Shown: one piece after another, positions 59,097 through 64,000 of the stretch
How positions within the stretch are numbered: the first letter of the stretch is position 1
How the letters are laid out: each line of letters opens with the position of its first letter
DNA from: Diphasiastrum complanatum
Taxonomy: Eukaryota; Streptophyta; Lycopodiopsida; Lycopodiales; Lycopodiaceae
Length of the DNA: 64,000 nt
Assembly (NCBI GenBank): GCA_029204225.1
Contig: CM055114.1
Span: forward strand, 11,343,634-11,407,633
Direction: 5' to 3'
Made by a program: the position numbers and the translations under genes
Notes under the pieces: model-generated
Seen by the model: only the letters and a program-made list of their open reading frames with translations
Told to the model about the DNA's origin: nothing
Databases searched by the model: none

Positions 59097-59640
59097 TTAT
59101 CGTTGGAGGTTTAGATCGTCTTCTTTTGAAAAAGCACATCATCAACAAAATTCACTCAAAAGATGTGCACTGGTTAGTATAGATGATTAGAGTCTTGTTG
59201 TAGTTCTTTGTGCTTGAGTGGGCAAGCTCAAGTGGTTTTGAGAGGCACTGAATTGTTATGTGTTCAACAGCTTTTTAAGCACCTTGGGTTTTTCATGAGA
59301 CTATCTCAGAAGGAGATCAAGTTAAAATCAACTAATGAACATAACTTATTTAGAAAAATTTCAGTTTTGTATTCAAACGTATTCTCTTCATACCTTTTGC
59401 AAGCTTTATGAGGACTGGATTTCCACACACACATGCACACCCACGTTTATTAGAGGGCATAAGGACTCTAGGGATACAGAGAAGTACATGAAAGCAATGT
59501 CAACCCACGCCTGCACTAGTCCCAATTTGGACAATCTTTGAAACTTCAAATTGAAAAAAGACGTCAACATCGTAGCAACCTGCACCTAATTGGGCCTAAG
59601 AGACATGAGGATGAAACACATTGTGAAGCTGGAAAATGAG
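59097..59640 (+). other. 3' flank of the PPR gene
   Basis: T-rich sequence after TAG with no open frame of note. The 3' untranslated region should end here, but no single poly(A) signal stands out. Confidence 0.4.
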
Positions 59641-59660
59641 AAAAAGGCTATTTTGATTTG

Positions 59661-59820
59661 AACTATGAAAATGATCGAAAATTAGCAGACTACTACTTGT
59701 AACTATGAAAATGATCTTAAATTAGCGGGCTACTATTTGTAACTATGGAAATGATCTTAAATTGGCGGGCTACTATTTGTAACTATGAAAATGATCTTAA
59801 ATTAGTGGGCTACTATTTGT
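59661..59820. repeat. 40-bp tandem repeat, four copies
   Basis: Exactly 40-base units start at 59661, 59701, 59741 and 59781, with AACTATGAAAATGATC at the head and CTACTATTTGT at the tail. A partial fifth unit follows. Copies 2-4 differ at two or three positions each; copy 1 is more diverged. Confidence 0.95.
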
Positions 59821-60650
59821 AACTATGGTGACTAGGGTTAGATGCACCTAACTTTAGTGAACTGCACACTTTTCATATCCCACCGGTTGACTGAGGGTCG
59901 ACATCAATATTCGTTATGAAATTTAAGGGTAGAGATGATCCTACTATCAAGTATCAAAAGATCAAGAGCGATAGAAGAGTGGTAAAACGATTGGCTAGTT
60001 GGAGATCAGGTGTGAGACTTATCTTAGTTTATTGAAGGTCCTTAGTAACCTACCTGCTAAGCAAATTGTATGTGCATTATATTATTCCAACAATGTTTCC
60101 TTCAAATCAAAAGGAGCTCGAGACAATTAGTCTTATTTAACTACATTGAAATCGATTAGGTAAATTTAAAAAAACAAGTGTGGGTATGGATTTCATTTTT
60201 TCTTATTGAAGAATTTGCACGATCTAGTAGCTCCAATAGATTGAACATGCATGATTTAATTTTTTCAGTCTGAGGTATGGAAGATATGCCACTTGATTGT
60301 TTCATGAAGCTTTATAGAAAAGATTGGATTCAATCATTAACTTGTGGGTATGACATCTTTTGAAAAGATTTTTGGGCAGCCTTCTTGGGCTACCACTATG
60401 GGAGTGTTCCAACTACCTAGGAATTAGGTTATAATCTTGATGAATGTCCCTAAAAAATGCATGTATGACCTACTCCATGTACCATACAAAGTAATTTCTC
60501 AATCTCTCCTCATGTGGAATTTGAAAAACATCACAACCTAAAAGCTAAAAAATGTTGAAGTTTAATCTTACTCCTACTCATTCTTTTCACCCCCTTCATC
60601 TCTTAGGGAAATCACTCTCTCAAGCATATGTAGAAATGTTCTACCTTTTT
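59821..60650. other. no gene recognised
   Basis: AT-rich with scattered words resembling copia pol (for example LMNVPKKCMYDLLHVP near 60435-60485, similar to the NVLYVP block), but frames are too broken for a firm call. Confidence 0.3.
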
Positions 60651-60654
60651 GACA

Positions 60655-60985
60655 GTCTGCAGAAATACACGGAAAACTTCAACAGGCAAAACATCGCAAG
60701 GAACCGCCAGGAACCGCAAGTGTCTAGCCTACGGCGAAAGAGACCGAAGTAAATCGCAAAGGCTTGCTTACGGTCACATGCGAAGACTCACTGCTAGGAA
60801 CCGTAAGTGCCTAGCCTACGGTCACTAACGAAAGAGACTGAAGTAACCGCAAAGTCTCGCCTACGGCTACATATGAAATAAACGAACCGCAAGACACCGC
60901 AAAGTCTTGCTTACGGTCAACGAAGCGAAGACTACAGCTCACCGCCAAAGGCACCGCAAGTTATCACTTACGGTGGATCCAATAC
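60655..60985. repeat. field of ACCGCAAG/CTTACGGT inverted words
   Basis: The word AACCGCAAG (and variants) alternates with its near reverse complement, CTTACGGT or CCTACGGT, at least six times each over about 330 bases. This gives repeated potential short stems. Probably LTR-internal DNA, but no LTR ends are seen. Confidence 0.7.
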
Positions 60986-61799
60986 ATAACATAAAATTGC
61001 ATTCTACACACAAAATTGCATGATATCACGAGCGTGAAAATGTGGGCCGTTGCAACCGTAGCCTGACCGCAGGAGCGTGGAAATGCGGTCGGTCGCAGCC
61101 ATATGTCAACCGCAATGGTTGACTTGGCGGTTTCCTTTGGTCGAAGGAGATCTGTTTACTGTACTTCTCCACGACTTCACGATACATCAATAACCGATCT
61201 ACGGATCAAGTACAAGGGCTGTTAATGATCTTTTAATTTCTAAACTTAGAATAATAGAATCTCAAGTAAATTTGGATCAAGAGGGTTCATTATCATAACG
61301 ATTGAATCATTTCATGTACTATACGGAATTCTCTGCTCAAGCATGTGTGAAGTACAGCCAAGTTCATTTGGAAAGTTCTCTTCCAAGTTAGATCCAAATT
61401 TGGTGCTAGATAGCTTGTTTGAAAGCTGGTTTAGTTTAGTTTTTGTAGCAATATGTTTCAATCCATTTGGTAGAGCCAATCAAAAGTTATAAGCTTTTAA
61501 AGAGGGCTAGGTAGGGCACTTAGACCTGTGTGGACACATTTGGTTTGATCATATCTTGCTAGTTTAACCAAAAACTTCAAGAAGAGGCTTGCCAATGTCA
61601 TCTATTTGAGATATAGTTATCATTTTGAGATCATAGCCACTTTCTTTCATACAATTGGCTTGTATTTGAGTGATTTGTGGATTCTTGGAGTGTTTCACAC
61701 ATGCCAAATATAGTTTGACCCAAACTTTGCCTATACTCCATCAATTGATGAGAGGTTGATCTAGTCGAAATGAGAAGAGTGTGTATGCTACTTCAAACT

Positions 61800-62300
61800 C
61801 AATAACTCTAAAAGGTTGCATAATGAAGGAATCAAGAAGTCCATATATATTGCAAGTGATTAAGAGTGCAAAATTGAAGGAGTAGGGATTATTCCCTTGA
61901 AGCTTGCATTATCAAAAGTTCTATCTCTTCACAAGGTTCTTTTTGTTCCCAAGCTTATAGAGAATCTTATAAGTGTTGGCCAAAATACTTGATGGTGGCC
62001 TTGATGTCAATTTCCATATTGACAATTGTGTGATCAAGGAGGATGGTGAGATCCTTGCACATGGATCTAGATATGAAGACATCTACAAATTGGATCCAAG
62101 AGAGAGTACAAAATCTCTTGATGTTGCTTATGAATCCAAGCTTTCAAAGGAGGATGATCACACAAAATGCACATGTTTATATCTTCTCTCTTCAAGATTT
62201 ATGGTGCATGATTATTTTCTATTATTCAAAGCAAATGTTGAGATGGAATTGTCATTGAAGATCAAAGCTTTGAGGAGTGATGGAGTGTTGGAAAGAGAGG
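61800..62300 (+). pseudogene. deleted copia protease/pre-integrase/integrase fragment
   Basis: Reads KSIYIASD...GIIPLKLALS..LHKVLFVPKLIENLISVG (61840-61980), then in the next frame ILDGGLDVNFHIDNCVIKEDGEILAHG. The HHCC finger is missing and the frame jumps to CLYLLSSRFMVHDYFLLFKANVE and LKIKALRSD (62180-62280), part of the integrase core. Cut off at about 62300 by an LTR of opposite orientation. Confidence 0.8.
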
Positions 62301-63483
62301 TGTGAAACGAAGATAGCTTGAAAAAAAACAAACACGAAAAGGAACGAACTCGAAAGGAAAGTGTTTGTACGCAGCGGAATAAGCTATCTCGCTCTTTCCT
62401 TAAGCATGACTACGCCTATCAGACTCGAACAGAACATTAATGATAGAAATCACGTTCGATCTGATTACGTAGCCAAACATTGAGCATCAAAACATCAGAA
62501 AGATAGTTTGTCGTGAACATCTAGACAAATTATTAGTCATGAATTACTCACGAAGAGCTAGACTGAGCTAGATTGATAATCAGTCGTGAATTAGTTGCGA
62601 AAGTCAAGACTAAATATTAGTCGCAAATAGCTAGACTAATAATAATTCGCAAAGAGCAGACTACCAGATTAAGTAATAAGAAAGCCAGACATAATGTAAC
62701 ACAAATCTGAACGTAGAACGAACAGAGCTGTAATTGGATTAAGTATAACGATACAGGTCAATAATGCAGGTGAGCACAAAACAATAGGGGACATAACCAT
62801 GTGCTTCACAAAGCTAATCACACATTCTATAAAGGTGATAAACCTATTACTGACAATACATCTGGAAGAAAAGAATCGATGCGCGAAAGCATGTACAATG
62901 TGTGTCTTTAATTATAGGTGATGTTTCGTTCTCTCTCTTCTATTCTGATGTCTATGATGCTCTTCTATTGCTTCACACACTTCTTTGAATACGAAGATGG
63001 TATTCAATATATACATAATTTTTTTTACAGGTGTGCAGATGAAGAAAGTACAAAGTGGATGTGTTGTCTGTGGGAGATCGTGGGTGGCTGCTGCCATTGT
63101 CAAATTTGATTGCACATTGCATGGAATGAGCGTGAGAAGGCCGTGACGTCAGCCTTCACTAAAATTAACGTTGATGAAACTACAAAAAACGGACAAATGC
63201 CTTAAAAACTGATTTACAGTGTACTTCGTTTTTCTATAAGGGCACCTTTGGCATTTGTAAGACAGTGTCGTCTTTTTTGCCTATCACAAATCACGTGTAA
63301 AAACACAGTGTCGTCTTTTTTGCTTGTGAAAATTTACTTGTATTTATGTAGACAATCGCGTTTTATTCGTCTGTCTTATTTTACATATAAATATGCAGAC
63401 TGCACGACAACACAAATAAAATACAATAGCATGAATGGCAGATTAAAATAGGATTTAGGAGAGTAAAAGAGATAAATCCAACA
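62301..63483 (-). mobile_element. full copia LTR, minus strand (3' LTR)
   Basis: 1,183 bases bounded by TGTGAAACG and ATCCAACA in plus reading. Related over its length to the solo LTR at 40085-41263 (for example GATAGAAATCACGTTC and ATGACTACGCCTATCA). The upper end abuts a C-run (minus AAGGGGGG), a polypurine tract, followed by RNase H sequence, so this is the 3' LTR of a minus-strand copia element. Confidence 0.85.
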
Positions 63484-63690
63484 ACCCCCCTTAATCTGGA
63501 TCCGTGAATGCCTTGATCTTCTGACTAAGCAATGCACAAAACTTGTTGTGTGCATTAACACTTAATGTCTTTGTGAATATATCTACAACCATGTCCTGTG
63601 TTTTACAGTATGTTAAGCTTACCTCCTTGTTGAGAACCTTGCCCCTGATGTAGTGAATCTAATTTCAATGTGCTTACTCCTAGAGTGAAA
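63484..63690 (-). pseudogene. copia RNase H end, minus strand
   Basis: Reads SKHIEIRF, then after a one-base shift YIRGKVLNKEVSLTYCKTQDMVVDIFTKTL and a stop before the polypurine tract. This is the C-terminus of a copia polyprotein and is close to the copy at 1830-1950. Confidence 0.85.
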
Positions 63691-63761
63691 TCTGGGGATA
63701 GGCATAGTCATGCATTGGAAGTAGGAAGTTTCCACATTCTATTACTCACCTATTTTCGACA
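63691..63761 (+). mobile_element. 3' end of a copia LTR, plus strand
   Basis: GATAGGCATAGTCATGCATT onward is the U5 end of the family at 40085-41263, here in plus orientation, ending CGACA at 63761 directly before a primer-binding site. Its 5' part is replaced by the RNase H fragment, so this is a rearranged junction. Confidence 0.8.
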
Positions 63762-64000
63762 TGGTATCAGAGCATACCTACATGGTATCAGATCATTCTA
63801 ACATAGTATCAGTGTTAGATCACTACTTCTTTATCTGAACCTTCACGGTATCAGACTTGTGATCTCTATCAAGGCCTAATACTATTTCGATATCAAAGCG
63901 AAAAGCTCTAATACTTGATATTTTTCGCGATATCAAAGTGATATCATATTCTTCAGTTCCTTTCATCCTTTCGGTGTCAGAGAATTGATTTCCTGTTGTT
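63762..64000 (+). other. primer-binding site and start of a copia leader
   Basis: TGGTATCAGAGC at 63762-63773 is the tRNA-Met primer site. The leader then repeats related words, TGGTATCAGA (63784), TAGTATCAG (63802), CGGTATCAGA (63847) and several GATATCAAAG words, to the end of the window. The element body lies outside. Confidence 0.85.

Overview
The window is nuclear DNA from a land plant, most likely a vascular plant. It holds two recognisable host genes, a spliced high-affinity urea transporter (DUR3) and a very large pentatricopeptide protein with a LAGLIDADG-type C-terminus resembling OTP51. The rest is AT-rich, repeat-dense DNA full of broken Ty1-copia and Ty3-gypsy retrotransposons. 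The species cannot be fixed from sequence alone; a fern or gymnosperm fits the long introns and retroelement load, but this is inference.

Layout. 0-6.2 kb: a possible 3' end of a gene, a palindromic GC-rich patch beside a long (AT)n tract, a minus-strand copia RT/RNase H relic, a gypsy integrase scrap and a decayed gag-like reading frame ending in a putative LTR. 6.8-12.7 kb: a copia element with LTR, primer-binding site, gag, protease and a remodelled pol that lacks the integrase core, followed by a second copia LTR on the minus strand. 12.7-17 kb: mostly non-coding DNA with microsatellites, a Helitron-type helicase fragment and an 85-bp tRNA-like retroposon between perfect 16-bp target-site duplications. 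17-26.5 kb: DUR3 in eight exons, including one GC-AG intron. 26.6-32.7 kb: a small CpG-rich element, an old decayed repeat, a (GA)n tract and a minus-strand copia pol relic.

33-37.7 kb is the most unusual part. It holds a spliced reading frame with transposase-like features, a minus-strand acidic protein gene with one early stop, an intergenic stretch packed with ACGTGT motifs, and a divergent histone H3 gene. The histone fold is closer to centromeric CENH3 than to canonical H3. It carries two in-frame stops and a long C-terminal tail that no normal H3 has. Whether these genes form one captured or mobile module is inference.

37.7-54.3 kb is a mosaic of LTRs, leaders and pol fragments in both orientations. 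Two solo-LTR insertions inside older LTRs can be read precisely from target-site duplications. 55.2-59.1 kb is the OTP51-like gene. The final 5 kb contains a 40-bp tandem repeat, a field of short inverted motifs and further copia remnants, the last running off the window just after a primer-binding site followed by repeated PBS-like words.

Only DUR3 (membrane urea uptake) and the OTP51-like protein (probably organellar RNA processing) look intact. They have no evident functional link. Coordinates of decayed elements are approximate unless an LTR end, splice site or duplication defines them.
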